A DNA stretch of 64,000 bases, taken from Sphingomonadales bacterium. Its GTDB lineage: Bacteria > Bacteroidota > Bacteroidia > Chitinophagales > Chitinophagaceae. The notes beneath the pieces are model-generated. The model was not told the DNA's origin, ran no database searches, and was given only the letters and a program-made list of their open reading frames with translations. A program made the position numbers and the translations under genes. The stretch spans positions 1 to 64,000 of the forward strand of contig VHAT01000001.1 of NCBI GenBank assembly GCA_016872195.1. Direction: 5' to 3'. This document shows, in pieces, positions 48,056 to 57,162 of the stretch (positions are counted from its first letter, which is position 1; every line of letters starts with the position of its first letter).

Positions 48056-50587
48056 ATGAGCTACACCGGCGAGCATCTTGTTTATGGGCAATTTGGAAAT
48101 TTCTTTATAGTACTGTCACTGCTAGCCGCGGCGGTTGCCGCCATCTCCTTTGCACGGGCCACCGTTGTGCAGGAACCCTCTGACAAAAAAGCCTGGTTGA
48201 CACTTGGACGCATCGCGTTCATTTCGCAAACGCTAGCCGTCTTTGCCATCTTTGGCTTGATCTTTTACATTTTACAACAGCACCTATTTGAATATCATTA
48301 TGCCTGGAAACACAGCAGTCGCTCCTTAGAATTCAAATACCTGCTGGCTGCCATCTGGGAGGGGCAAGAAGGCAGTTTTCTTTTATGGATGACCTGCCAT
48401 AGCGTGCTGGGCCTTGTCTTACTTACAAAAAGATCAGAATGGGGCGCTCCGGTCCTGAGTGTGCTCAGTATGGTTCAATTCGCCCTTTCGACCATGATCA
48501 TGGGATTGTACATTTTCGGATGGAAAATGGGATCGAACCCCTTTATATTGTTACGCGATAGTGGGGTGCTCGATAATGCCCCTGCCCTGCATGTAAATTT
48601 TGATATCACCCAAGCACTTCGCCCTGACTATCTCAGCAGCATAAAAGATGGAAACGATCTAAATCCCTTGCTTCAAAACTACTGGATGGTCATTCATCCT
48701 CCGGTACTCTTTATGGGATTTGCCTCTACCAGCATTCCGTTCGCTTTCGCCATGGCCGGTCTTTGGAAAAAAAAGTATGGAGCCTGGGCAGAAGAGGCAC
48801 TCCCCTGGGCTCTTTTCTCAACCGCCGTATTGGGGGTGGGTATCATGATGGGTGGCATGTGGGCCTATGAGTCGCTCAGTTTTGGTGGCTACTGGGCCTG
48901 GGATCCGGTGGAGAACGCTTCATTGGTACCCTGGCTGATCGGTGTAGCCGGTTTGCACACCCTTTTGATCTATCGCGCTACGGAGCAATCCCTGCGCGCC
49001 ACTTATCTTTTTTTTATACTGGGATTCCTTTTCATATTGTATTCTACTTTCTTAACACGCAGCGGCATCCTTGGCGAAACTTCTGTACATGCCTTTACCG
49101 ACCTGGGAATGAATTGGCAGTTGCTGGCCTTTCTCAGCGTATTTACCTTGCCTTCACTTGCCTGGTTTCTGCAAGCATATAAACGCATTCCAAGCCCACA
49201 GAAAGAAGAAGAGATCAGTAGTCGCGAATTCTGGATGTTCATTGGATCGTTGCTCTTCTTTTTATCAGCCATGGTGATCATTGGCCAAACATCGCTTCCT
49301 GTTTACAATAAATTATCTACTTTTTTCTTTGAGCAGATACGTTCCATTCCTCTCCTTAAGGATTGGCTGGGGCCAAACGCTACCCCATTGAATCTGGCTC
49401 CTCCCAACGATTTGGAGTTCTCTTACAATAGTGTTCAGATCTATGTTGCCATTATTGTGGCGTTGCTGACCGCCCTTACGCAATACTTCAAGTATCGTCA
49501 TACAGAGACCCGCTATTTCTGGAAGAAGATGTTGATCCCTGTACTGGTAAGTGGCATTCTATTTGCCCTTTTTTCTTGGCAAGTTGGTATCGACTACCCC
49601 CGCAAGGGTCCCGTATTTGAAGGATCGATCTGGCTGGCCGTATTGCTTAGCATTTATGCGCTGGTGGCCAACCTATCGTATATCTGGATCGGCGCCCGAG
49701 GGAAGCTTCAGCATGCCGGAGGATCGATTGCCCATGTGGGCTTTGCAATGGTATTACTTGGAATATTCATCTCCTCTTCCAATAAAGAAATTATCTCTAA
49801 TAATATCGATGGGATACCCGCTCCATTGGCCGAGGGTGAAAACCCCAGGGAAAATCTGACGCTGATCCAAGACATGCCGGTCAATATGGCGAACTACACC
49901 CTCACCTACCTGGGGGATTCTGCGCATCCCAAAAAACAATTATGGTACTATAAGATCCGTTTTGTTAACAAAAATGGTACCGACTCCTTCTTACTTACCC
50001 CTAATGCCTTTGTGAATTATAAAGGGAACGAAGGATTGATGGCTAATCCGGATGCCAGACATTATTGGGACCATGATGTATTTACCTACATTACCTCCAT
50101 ACCTAACCCGGAGAATACCGCAGACACCAGTCGCTTTGTACCCTATGTCAGAAAAACAGGAGATACGCTTTACTATTCCAAAGGCACCCTGCTAGTACAA
50201 TCTCTGGGGCTGCGTGATAATGTGCCCGACTCGTTGTTTGGCCAAAATGGAAAACTCTATGAACTTCCTGTATCGGTACAAGCCGCTACGGGCACCTCGT
50301 ACCAGCTAACCTTACGGGCCGCGCTGGCCAAAGGACAATGGATCTCTTTGCCTGACACTCTCACTACCGAAGGCATGATCTTGAAATTGCAAAAAGTATT
50401 ACCTGATGGCTCGGTCGAACTCGGCATCAAAGAAAGTGATGCCTTATTGAAGTATGTAACACTTAAAGCGTACCGTTATCCCTGGATCAAGTTACTTTGG
50501 TACGGCGTTTGGATCACGGCCATTGGTCTGCTGATCAGTATGATTCGCCGTATTCGAATCCGCAGACTTCGGATCGCCAAATCATAA
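48056..50587 (+). CDS. ccmF: Cytochrome c heme lyase CcmF-type protein
   Basis: The 843-residue protein has more than ten transmembrane segments. The heme-handling tryptophan-rich WWD motif is seen in FGGYWAWDPVENASLVPWL, with the surrounding conserved WAYESLSFGG. A periplasmic loop of about 215 residues lies between about 600 and 815. It attaches heme to apocytochrome c with CcmE and CcmH. It follows ccmE by nine bases and precedes the DUF4294 gene by three. Confidence 0.93.
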   Translation: MSYTGEHLVYGQFGNFFIVLSLLAAAVAAISFARATVVQEPSDKKAWLTLGRIAFISQTLAVFAIFGLIFYILQQHLFEYHYAWKHSSRSLEFKYLLAAIWEGQEGSFLLWMTCHSVLGLVLLTKRSEWGAPVLSVLSMVQFALSTMIMGLYIFGWKMGSNPFILLRDSGVLDNAPALHVNFDITQALRPDYLSSIKDGNDLNPLLQNYWMVIHPPVLFMGFASTSIPFAFAMAGLWKKKYGAWAEEALPWALFSTAVLGVGIMMGGMWAYESLSFGGYWAWDPVENASLVPWLIGVAGLHTLLIYRATEQSLRATYLFFILGFLFILYSTFLTRSGILGETSVHAFTDLGMNWQLLAFLSVFTLPSLAWFLQAYKRIPSPQKEEEISSREFWMFIGSLLFFLSAMVIIGQTSLPVYNKLSTFFFEQIRSIPLLKDWLGPNATPLNLAPPNDLEFSYNSVQIYVAIIVALLTALTQYFKYRHTETRYFWKKMLIPVLVSGILFALFSWQVGIDYPRKGPVFEGSIWLAVLLSIYALVANLSYIWIGARGKLQHAGGSIAHVGFAMVLLGIFISSSNKEIISNNIDGIPAPLAEGENPRENLTLIQDMPVNMANYTLTYLGDSAHPKKQLWYYKIRFVNKNGTDSFLLTPNAFVNYKGNEGLMANPDARHYWDHDVFTYITSIPNPENTADTSRFVPYVRKTGDTLYYSKGTLLVQSLGLRDNVPDSLFGQNGKLYELPVSVQAATGTSYQLTLRAALAKGQWISLPDTLTTEGMILKLQKVLPDGSVELGIKESDALLKYVTLKAYRYPWIKLLWYGVWITAIGLLISMIRRIRIRRLRIAKS

Positions 50588-50590
50588 GCA

Positions 50591-51316
50591 ATGAAAGGTG
50601 TGCCTACACCATATCGAGTAAAACCTGCACGCTATTGCATCAACATAGGATTGATCATCTTGCTGGCGGGATCTCTTTTTTCTTTACAGGCACAACCTCC
50701 TTCGTCTCTTCCTGAAAAAGACAGTCTCTTACCGATCCCTCCCCTTTCCGAACGAATGAAAAGATGGGGCCCAAACGACACGATCGTAGTCAATGCTATA
50801 TGGTACAAAAATGAAGTGCTTAGCTACCGCGAAGAAGAAATGGCCTGGGTATCGAACCTAAGCCCCGAACAACTCGAAAAGCATATAGCCGCCTGGAACC
50901 GACTTCGGAATGCCGTTTATGTCACCTACCCCTATGCTAGAGTAGCGGGTGCTACCATCAACCAGATCAACCTGGAGTTGGAAAAGAGCTCCTCTAAAAA
51001 AGATCGAAAACAGATCATAAAGGCCCGCGAAAAAGAGTTGCGTGATCAATTCACCGAACCGCTTACCAACCTCTCGGTGTATCAAGGAAAGATACTTATG
51101 AAGATCATCAACCGCCAAACGGGTAACAATTGCTATGAATTGGTCAAGGAATTCAAGGGAGGCATCAATGCCAGACTGTACCAAACCGTTGCTTTTTTCT
51201 TTGGGGGAAATCTTAAGCAAGAGTGGGATCTTGCGCAAAACAAAACAGACCGGGATATCGAAAATATAATTCGCGAAATTGATGGATCTTGGTACAACAA
51301 TCCCTATCGCCGCTAA
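50591..51316 (+). CDS. DUF4294 family exported protein
   Basis: The 241-residue protein has a signal peptide (NIGLIILLAGSLFSLQAQ near residues 18-36). The DUF4294 signature is present: DTIVVNAIWYKNEVLSYREE and YPYARVAGATINQINLELEK, and INRQTGNNCYELVKEFKGGINARLYQ-type sequence in the second half. The function is unknown. It is coupled to ccmF (three-base gap) and to bshB1 downstream. Confidence 0.85.
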   Translation: MKGVPTPYRVKPARYCINIGLIILLAGSLFSLQAQPPSSLPEKDSLLPIPPLSERMKRWGPNDTIVVNAIWYKNEVLSYREEEMAWVSNLSPEQLEKHIAAWNRLRNAVYVTYPYARVAGATINQINLELEKSSSKKDRKQIIKAREKELRDQFTEPLTNLSVYQGKILMKIINRQTGNNCYELVKEFKGGINARLYQTVAFFFGGNLKQEWDLAQNKTDRDIENIIREIDGSWYNNPYRR

Positions 51317-51327
51317 AAAACTACGAC

Positions 51328-52065
51328 ATGCAAGCACATATATTGGCCTTTGGAGCCCACCCCGACGATGTGGAGTTAAGCTGTTCAGGAACCCTTATCA
51401 ACGAGATCAGACAGGGCAAAACAGTGGCCATTGTCGATCTGACAGAAGGAGAATTGGGCACGCGTGGTACGGTCGCCACCCGCTACGAAGAAGCCGCCGC
51501 TGCTGCCAGCATCATGGGAGTAAGTTGTAGAGAGAATTTAAAAATGAAAGATGGTTTTTTTGAAAACAACGAGGCGCACCAGCGGGCTGTTATCTCGGTC
51601 ATTCGCAAATACCGACCTTCGATCGTGCTGGCCAATGCCCCACAAGATCGTCATCCGGACCATGGCAGAGCCGCTCAATTGATCGAACAGTGTTGCTTCT
51701 TGGCGGGCTTATCAAAAATTATAACTAAAGATGCAAGTGGTAATCCGCAGCCTCGCTGGCGACCTGCTTATGTCTTTCACTATATACAAGACCGATACAT
51801 CGAGCCCGACTTTGCAGTAGACATCAGTGATTCCTTCGAAACCAAGATGCGATCTATACAGGCCTACGGCACGCAATTTCACGATCCTGAAAATCAGTCC
51901 GGAGAACCCCAAACCTATATATCTGCCCCCCATTTTCTGGAAGGCATAACAGCAAGGGCCCATTTGATGGGTAAAAAGATCGGGGTCGCCTATGCAGAGG
52001 GATTTCTATCGACCAAGAAACTAGGAATTAACAGTTTTGATGCATTCATTCAAAACGAAACCTGA
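51328..52065 (+). CDS. bshB1: Bacillithiol biosynthesis deacetylase BshB1
   Basis: From the ATG at 51328 the 245-residue PIG-L protein has AFGAHPDDVELSCSGTL (HPDD at residues 11-14), DLTEGELGTRGT and PDRHPDHGRAA-type QDRHPDHGRAAQLIEQ. In Bacteroidota the closest group deacetylates N-acetylglucosaminyl-malate in bacillithiol synthesis, an alternative thiol to glutathione. The other bsh genes are not visible here. It follows the DUF4294 gene by 11 bases. Confidence 0.9.
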   Translation: MQAHILAFGAHPDDVELSCSGTLINEIRQGKTVAIVDLTEGELGTRGTVATRYEEAAAAASIMGVSCRENLKMKDGFFENNEAHQRAVISVIRKYRPSIVLANAPQDRHPDHGRAAQLIEQCCFLAGLSKIITKDASGNPQPRWRPAYVFHYIQDRYIEPDFAVDISDSFETKMRSIQAYGTQFHDPENQSGEPQTYISAPHFLEGITARAHLMGKKIGVAYAEGFLSTKKLGINSFDAFIQNET

Positions 52066-52113
52066 TCTTTTAGCGTCCAATTGAGTATCTTCATCATTGA
52101 CTAACCCCCTTTC

Positions 52114-53217
52114 ATGACATTACCCAAATTCCTGGGCACGGCTTCCTTGTCGGGCAAGCACAAATTGACCGCTGCTCCATTTACTTTTCATGCTGAACTA
52201 AAAAAGCGCATCCAGTCTTATTTCGAAAAAGGAAATATAAAAAGCACCGGCAACTGGAAACTCTACAGCAAGGCTCTTTTATTGCTCTTAGGTTATGTAG
52301 CCGTTTACGTTCATCTTGTTTTTTTTACTCCTGGTTCGCTTTGGGCCCTCGCGGAATGTTTACTCTTAGGAGGACTCACCGCCGCAGTAGGCTTTAATAT
52401 AATGCACGATGGCATACACGGGTCTTTTAGTAGCCGCAAATGGGTTAACCGCTTAGCAGGTCTGACCCTGAATTTGCTGGGCGCCAATAATTTTATGTGG
52501 AAGACAAAACATAATATCGTTCATCATACATATACCAACATTGCTGGGGTAGATGACGATATCGAGGCCCGTCCTTTACTACGCCTATGTTCTTCGCAAC
52601 CCCACTATGGAATACACCGCCTTCAACATTGGTATTTTTGGGCGGCCTACTCACTGCTATACCTTTGGTGGATCTTTTTTACAGATTATAGAAAGTACTT
52701 TACCGGTCGTATCGGAGGCGTGGCCCTGCAGTCAATGACGCTCCGGGAACATGCCAGTTTTTGGGGCTTTAAAATGCTGCACCTCTTCCTTTTTGTGGCT
52801 TGTCCTATCTATGTAGTTGGGCTCAGTAATTGGCTATGGGGCTTTTTGGCCTTTAGTTTATTTACCGGCTTTATCCTCAGTATCGTCTTTCAACTGGCTC
52901 ATACGGTAGAAGGCACTCACTTTGTTGAAGCAGACCAAAATAAGCAACCCATCGAAGACGAATGGGCTATCCACCAACTTAAGACCACCGCCAACTTTGC
53001 CACACATAATCGTATACTGTCTTGGTGGCTGGGGGGCTTGAATTTTCAGATCGAACACCACCTTTTTCCCCGCATCTCACATGTCCACTACCCCGCCATC
53101 AGTAAGATCATTCGAGACACCTGCCGGGAATTCAATATTCCTTACCTCGAGTATCCCAAAGTTCGGCTGGCCCTGGTTTCGCATGTGGCTCATTTGCGCG
53201 AATTAAGTCGACCCTGA
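52114..53217 (+). CDS. Fatty acid desaturase, membrane type
   Basis: The 367-residue protein has three histidine clusters of membrane desaturases: MHDGIHGSF (H98-H102), HNIVHHTYTN (H133-H138) and the late QIEHHLFPRISHVHYPAI. The arrangement HDxxH, HxxHH and QxxHH is that of acyl-CoA or front-end desaturases (linoleoyl-CoA type). About four transmembrane segments are visible. It needs electrons from cytochrome b5 or ferredoxin; no donor is adjacent. A stretch TATCTTCA at 52086 is a weak possible -7 box. Confidence 0.92.
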   Translation: MTLPKFLGTASLSGKHKLTAAPFTFHAELKKRIQSYFEKGNIKSTGNWKLYSKALLLLLGYVAVYVHLVFFTPGSLWALAECLLLGGLTAAVGFNIMHDGIHGSFSSRKWVNRLAGLTLNLLGANNFMWKTKHNIVHHTYTNIAGVDDDIEARPLLRLCSSQPHYGIHRLQHWYFWAAYSLLYLWWIFFTDYRKYFTGRIGGVALQSMTLREHASFWGFKMLHLFLFVACPIYVVGLSNWLWGFLAFSLFTGFILSIVFQLAHTVEGTHFVEADQNKQPIEDEWAIHQLKTTANFATHNRILSWWLGGLNFQIEHHLFPRISHVHYPAISKIIRDTCREFNIPYLEYPKVRLALVSHVAHLRELSRP

Positions 53218-53232
53218 TCTCTCTGGGATTAT

Positions 53233-53263
53233 TTTGTCCCCATACAATTTGCCAGTAACTTGC
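53233..53263 (+). promoter_or_regulatory. Possible promoter before the agmatinase-family gene
   Basis: TTTG (53233-53236) and TAACTTGC (53256-53263) are separated by 19 bases, the usual Bacteroidota spacing, with the ATG 25 bases later. The -7 box deviates in its last three bases. Confidence 0.4.
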
Positions 53264-53288
53264 ATCGCCAAAAGAGCGGCATCGTCTC

Positions 53289-54332
53289 ATGAAAGACCTT
53301 TCTCAGCACAATCCGAATTGCGTCAGCAACCCCAACCATAATCTGTTTGGGATTCCCACCTCCGAAGAAAATGCAAAACTGATCATCTTACCTGTTCCCT
53401 GGGAGGTAACCGTAAGCTATGGAGCCGGGACGGCCAGAGCACCAGAGAGCATCTTAAAGGCCAGTCATCATATGGATATTTATGATGATGAATTACCCGA
53501 TGAGTGGAAAGCAGGATTTTATCTGCAACCTTGCGAGAAAAAGATCCTGATGAAAAGCGATTACCTCAGAAGGGAGGCCGAGCTTTATATTGATTACATC
53601 TCGAAGGGTGATGACGTTAAGGATAATCGTTTCATGACCAAGAGCCTGAATGAGGTCAACGAGGGAAGCGCTTTTTTGAATCAATGGGTGTATGAACAAT
53701 GCATGCGTCTTTTATCCCAACATAAATTGGTCGGACTGTTGGGAGGAGACCATAGCACGCCACTGGGATACATGAAAGCCCTGGCGGAAACTAAAGGATC
53801 GTATGGAATTTTACAGATCGATGCCCATTGTGACTTGCGCAAAACCTACGAAGGGTTTAATTACTCTCATGCGGGTATCATGTATAATGCCCTGCAGGTA
53901 ATACCTCAGATCGAAAAACTGGTCCAAATCGGCGTACGCGATTATAGCCAAGAAGAATATCGCTATATACAGGAGAGTAATGGACGGGTACAAACCTATT
54001 TTGAAAAAGAGATCAGACATCGACAGCTAAGAGGAGAAAACTGGCACCAAACGACGCAAGAGATCATCGCCGCTATTCCTCAACAGGTCTATATTAGTTT
54101 TGATATTGATGGGCTAGACCGTAGTCTTTGTCCCGATACCGGAACACCTGTTCCAGGAGGTTTTCAACTCGAGGAGCTCTATCTTCTTTTTTCCGGCATC
54201 TTGTAAAGCGGACGTACCATCATCGGCTTTGATCTTTGCGAAGTGGGTGTCAGCGATAACGAATGGAATGCTAACGTAGCCGCCCGACTTCTGCTTAAAC
54301 TTTGTAACTTGCTTTCCGGCGCTAACCGCTGA
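53289..54332 (+). pseudogene. Arginase/agmatinase-family hydrolase, interrupted by in-frame TAA
   Basis: The frame from 53289 gives 305 residues with the ureohydrolase metal motifs: GGDHSTPLGYMKAL, IDAHCDLRK and SFDIDGLDRSLCPDTGTPVPGG. A TAA at 54204-54206 interrupts it just before the conserved final segment. The same frame goes on to a TGA at 54330-54332, reading SGRTIIGFDLCEVGVSDNEW and then AARLLLKLCNLL, the C-terminal helix of the family. So a single nonsense codon, probably a Lys codon, separates 305 from about 347 residues. The next gene starts eight bases after 54332, consistent with the full-length gene. Without the tail the fold would lose its last strand and helix. The substrate (agmatine, guanidinobutyrate or formimidoylglutamate) is unclear. 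Confidence 0.85.
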
Positions 54333-54339
54333 TCGCTGC

Positions 54340-54912
54340 ATGCAAAACCCCTTTTTGAACTTTCCACTACTGCTGATCAATACGCGAAAAAGGCAGTACC
54401 TGGTTCTGGGTAGGTTTCTAGTGTTACTAAGTGCTTCCCTACTAATTTATTCTGCCTTGCTTGCCGATCCCTCAAATAAATACAAAATGCTATTCGCGGG
54501 CATCATCCTTCCACTGATTCTATTGATCTGCCAACGCATCCTTTTTGCAAAAAAGAAAATCACAGCCGAAAGACAGGTCGATGTTTTCTTATTTATCATG
54601 ACCTATACCTGGCTTATCCATAGTTTTTACATTTTATTCGCCTTGTTACTACTATTACATTTCCTTTTTAAAATTTCGCTTAGAACGCTTAGGCTGGTAG
54701 TGGCCCCCGAAGGGATCCGCTATCCTTCTTTTCCTGCCAAGATGATCCCCTGGTCGCAGATCGAGAACCTGATCGTTAAGGACGATCTGCTGACGATCGA
54801 CACCAAAAAAAATACACTAATTCAGCAACTGATCGAGCCAAATAGCTTTATCGATTCCCAAGAGCTGGAAGCGTTCAACACGTATTGCCAACAGCAAATC
54901 AAAGCCGCCTAA
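54340..54912 (+). CDS. Membrane protein with soluble tail, coupled to a radical SAM gene
   Basis: The 190-residue protein has about four hydrophobic segments between residues 18 and 115 (for example VLGRFLVLLSASLLIYSALL, GIILPLILLICQRILFA and FYILFALLLLLHFLFKI). A C-terminal tail of about 70 residues, from LVVAPEGIRYPSFPAKMIPWSQIENLIVKD, resembles a small PH-like (bPH) domain. I recognise no named family. Its stop is immediately followed by the ATG of the next gene, so the two are coupled. Confidence 0.7.
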   Translation: MQNPFLNFPLLLINTRKRQYLVLGRFLVLLSASLLIYSALLADPSNKYKMLFAGIILPLILLICQRILFAKKKITAERQVDVFLFIMTYTWLIHSFYILFALLLLLHFLFKISLRTLRLVVAPEGIRYPSFPAKMIPWSQIENLIVKDDLLTIDTKKNTLIQQLIEPNSFIDSQELEAFNTYCQQQIKAA

Positions 54913-56202
54913 ATGTCATCGCCCTATCTTTTATACTCCGACGCGAATGGTACTATTTTTGAAGACCGCTCACTCTATGTAACCGGACGCACGGGTTGGG
55001 ATGCTGTTCCCATTCCCGACGAGGACTGTATCGAGCTGCCCAATGGAGGAACGCTGTATGAACTTCCGGGGCGTAAAGGGATCGGAATAGATGTGGAAAC
55101 GGGAGAGATGAGACTTTGTGAAAAAGGCTGGGCCGTTGCTGCCTTTATACCGCCGGCCCATACCGGATTTTATCTCTCAGCCTACGAAACCGATCCGGGT
55201 GCCCCGACTCTTCCTCTTTTTTGCTACACGGCTGTGGGATGGAAAGCCGATACCTTCTATGTGCCGGCCACGCGTATAGAGCGCGACATCCGACAAGACT
55301 GCGCTGGATACGACCAGCAAAAGATCAACGAGGGAACGAAACATCTAGTAGAGAACTACCCCCATAACCGACTGGTCAAGCACTTGATGGAAAATTGCTG
55401 TCAGACTTATCAATGTCCTGCAGCTCGTAATTTTTCGTTAGGAAGATGGGAATGCCCGGTACCTGTCTCACCCGCTTGTAATGCCAATTGTGTGGGCTGT
55501 ATATCCTTACAACCAGACGAAGAAACGATCGTCTCTACGCAAGACCGTCTGCAATTTAAACCCAGTGCGGAAGAGATCGTAGAGTTTACGGTTCCGCACT
55601 TAGAGACGGCGCCCTACCCCATTATTAGTTTTGGACAGGGTTGCGAGGGAGAACCCCTGCTCATGTGGGAGACCATCCGCGATGCTATCGTAGAGATCAG
55701 AAAGCACACCGCTAAAGGAAGCATCAATATCAACACAAACGGATCGAATCCCGATGCTGTAAGGGCTCTGTGCAAGGCGGGGCTAAATTCGATACGAGTT
55801 AGTACCAATTCGGCCCGTCGTGAGATCTATATGCCCTACTATCGCCCCAACAACTATCAGTTTGAGGATATTGTGGAGAGCTTGAAAGTAGTAAATGCAT
55901 TTGGGGGGTGGACCTCGATCAATTATTTTGTCTTTCCGGGTATGACCGATTCGATCGAAGAATATGAGGCCCTACGAAAACTGATCAGAGAGACCGGACT
56001 AAACATGATACAGTGGCGTAACTTTAATATTGACCCGGATTGGTATCTTGGGAAGATCGGGGTAAGCGAAACCGGAGAGTGTATGGGAATCAAGGCCCTG
56101 CAAGAAGCGTTGCGAAAAGAGTTCCCTGCCCTTCGATTTGGTTACTTTAATCCACCTATTGAAAGAATCCGCGGTAATTTTGATCTGGCTTTTGCACATT
56201 GA
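54913..56202 (+). CDS. Radical SAM enzyme of unknown function
   Basis: The 429-residue protein has a radical SAM cluster motif CNANCVGC (Cys189, Cys193, Cys196) preceded by several more cysteines (Cys162, 163, 168, 181), which could bind a second cluster. The barrel contains ISFGQGCEGEPLL (the GGE-like SAM-binding loop) and ININTNGSNPDAVRAL. The first 170 residues have no match I recognise. A typical substrate-binding tail follows to residue 429. It is translated directly after the preceding membrane gene, which suggests a shared job. A role in modification of a small molecule or peptide is possible but not shown. Confidence 0.8.
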   Translation: MSSPYLLYSDANGTIFEDRSLYVTGRTGWDAVPIPDEDCIELPNGGTLYELPGRKGIGIDVETGEMRLCEKGWAVAAFIPPAHTGFYLSAYETDPGAPTLPLFCYTAVGWKADTFYVPATRIERDIRQDCAGYDQQKINEGTKHLVENYPHNRLVKHLMENCCQTYQCPAARNFSLGRWECPVPVSPACNANCVGCISLQPDEETIVSTQDRLQFKPSAEEIVEFTVPHLETAPYPIISFGQGCEGEPLLMWETIRDAIVEIRKHTAKGSININTNGSNPDAVRALCKAGLNSIRVSTNSARREIYMPYYRPNNYQFEDIVESLKVVNAFGGWTSINYFVFPGMTDSIEEYEALRKLIRETGLNMIQWRNFNIDPDWYLGKIGVSETGECMGIKALQEALRKEFPALRFGYFNPPIERIRGNFDLAFAH

Positions 56203-56283
56203 AATGATATGATTTAACAAGTTATTGTGCTAAAACAATCGATAAAAAAATAGCTTAGCCGTTAATACAATAAGTCTAACCGA

Positions 56284-57141
56284 ATGGCCACTACGTCTTT
56301 TTTAACATCGGATAACAGAGCCAAAGCCGTTACGGGGGCAACTGCCCTGGCTATTTTATTATTGCTACTCTTTATCCGTTGGAAAATTCCCGTGTTTGAG
56401 CCCACTGCCGCTGCCAGCAGTGTAGAAGTGGAGGTGAACTGGCCACCAGACCCGCCCTCCGAAATCGATGGGGGCGGTGGAGGAGGTCAACCGACCTTGG
56501 CCAATGGAGCAGCCGGCATGGCCAGCGAAGCACCGATGGCCACTGGCACACCAGATCCTGCTGCTGCTACCGAAACAGACGAAAATAGCACGGCCGCAGC
56601 TTTGCCGCCTACCAAAACCGTAGCGCCAAACAAAAAAACGATCAAACCCACCAGCACTACCACCAAACCCGTTCCGGTCGTAAAGACACCCTCCCCTCCA
56701 CAACCCAGGGCCGTTATGGGGAGAACCAATTCGGGTGTAGCTAGCGGTGGTGGAGCCACGGAGTCGTTTGAACAAACTGGAGGAAGAGGTAATGGCTTAG
56801 GCGCGGGAGATGGGGACGGCTCCGGTGGAGGAAGCGGTGGTGGATTGGGGGGCGGCAATGGAACAGGAGCCGGATTGGGAACCGGACCTCGCGTAACCAA
56901 AGGAGATAGAAGAATCGTCAAAACCTATGCCTTCGAAGGTGATCTAAGCAAGGCTACGATCTATGCTACTATTGCCGTGGCCCCCGATGGTACCGGAAAG
57001 TTGATCAATTTGGCCAAGGGCTCCTCTACTACCGGCACGGCCTACAAGCAAGCTATTGTGCGCTATCTCGAAAAAATGCGATTCAATACTTCCGATCATG
57101 AGTCGGTCGTAACGGTACAATTTAATTTCAAGATCAATTAA
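56284..57141 (+). CDS. TonB-like energy transducer, Gly-rich
   Basis: The 285-residue protein has an N-terminal TM (residues 16-32, TGATALAILLLLLFIRW), then a Pro-rich linker with TVAPNKKTIKPTSTTTKP and PPQPRAV, a Gly/Ser-rich stretch (about 155-205) and a C-terminal TonB-like domain with ATIAVAPDGTGKLINLAKGSS and VRYLEKMRFN. The order is that of TonB, but the FPGG motif is missing. In other Bacteroidota an exbB-exbD pair precedes such a gene; here radical SAM precedes it. It lies 22 bases upstream of folC. Confidence 0.75.
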   Translation: MATTSFLTSDNRAKAVTGATALAILLLLLFIRWKIPVFEPTAAASSVEVEVNWPPDPPSEIDGGGGGGQPTLANGAAGMASEAPMATGTPDPAAATETDENSTAAALPPTKTVAPNKKTIKPTSTTTKPVPVVKTPSPPQPRAVMGRTNSGVASGGGATESFEQTGGRGNGLGAGDGDGSGGGSGGGLGGGNGTGAGLGTGPRVTKGDRRIVKTYAFEGDLSKATIYATIAVAPDGTGKLINLAKGSSTTGTAYKQAIVRYLEKMRFNTSDHESVVTVQFNFKIN

Positions 57142-57162
57142 GTATAAGGTAGTGCCCTTCCG

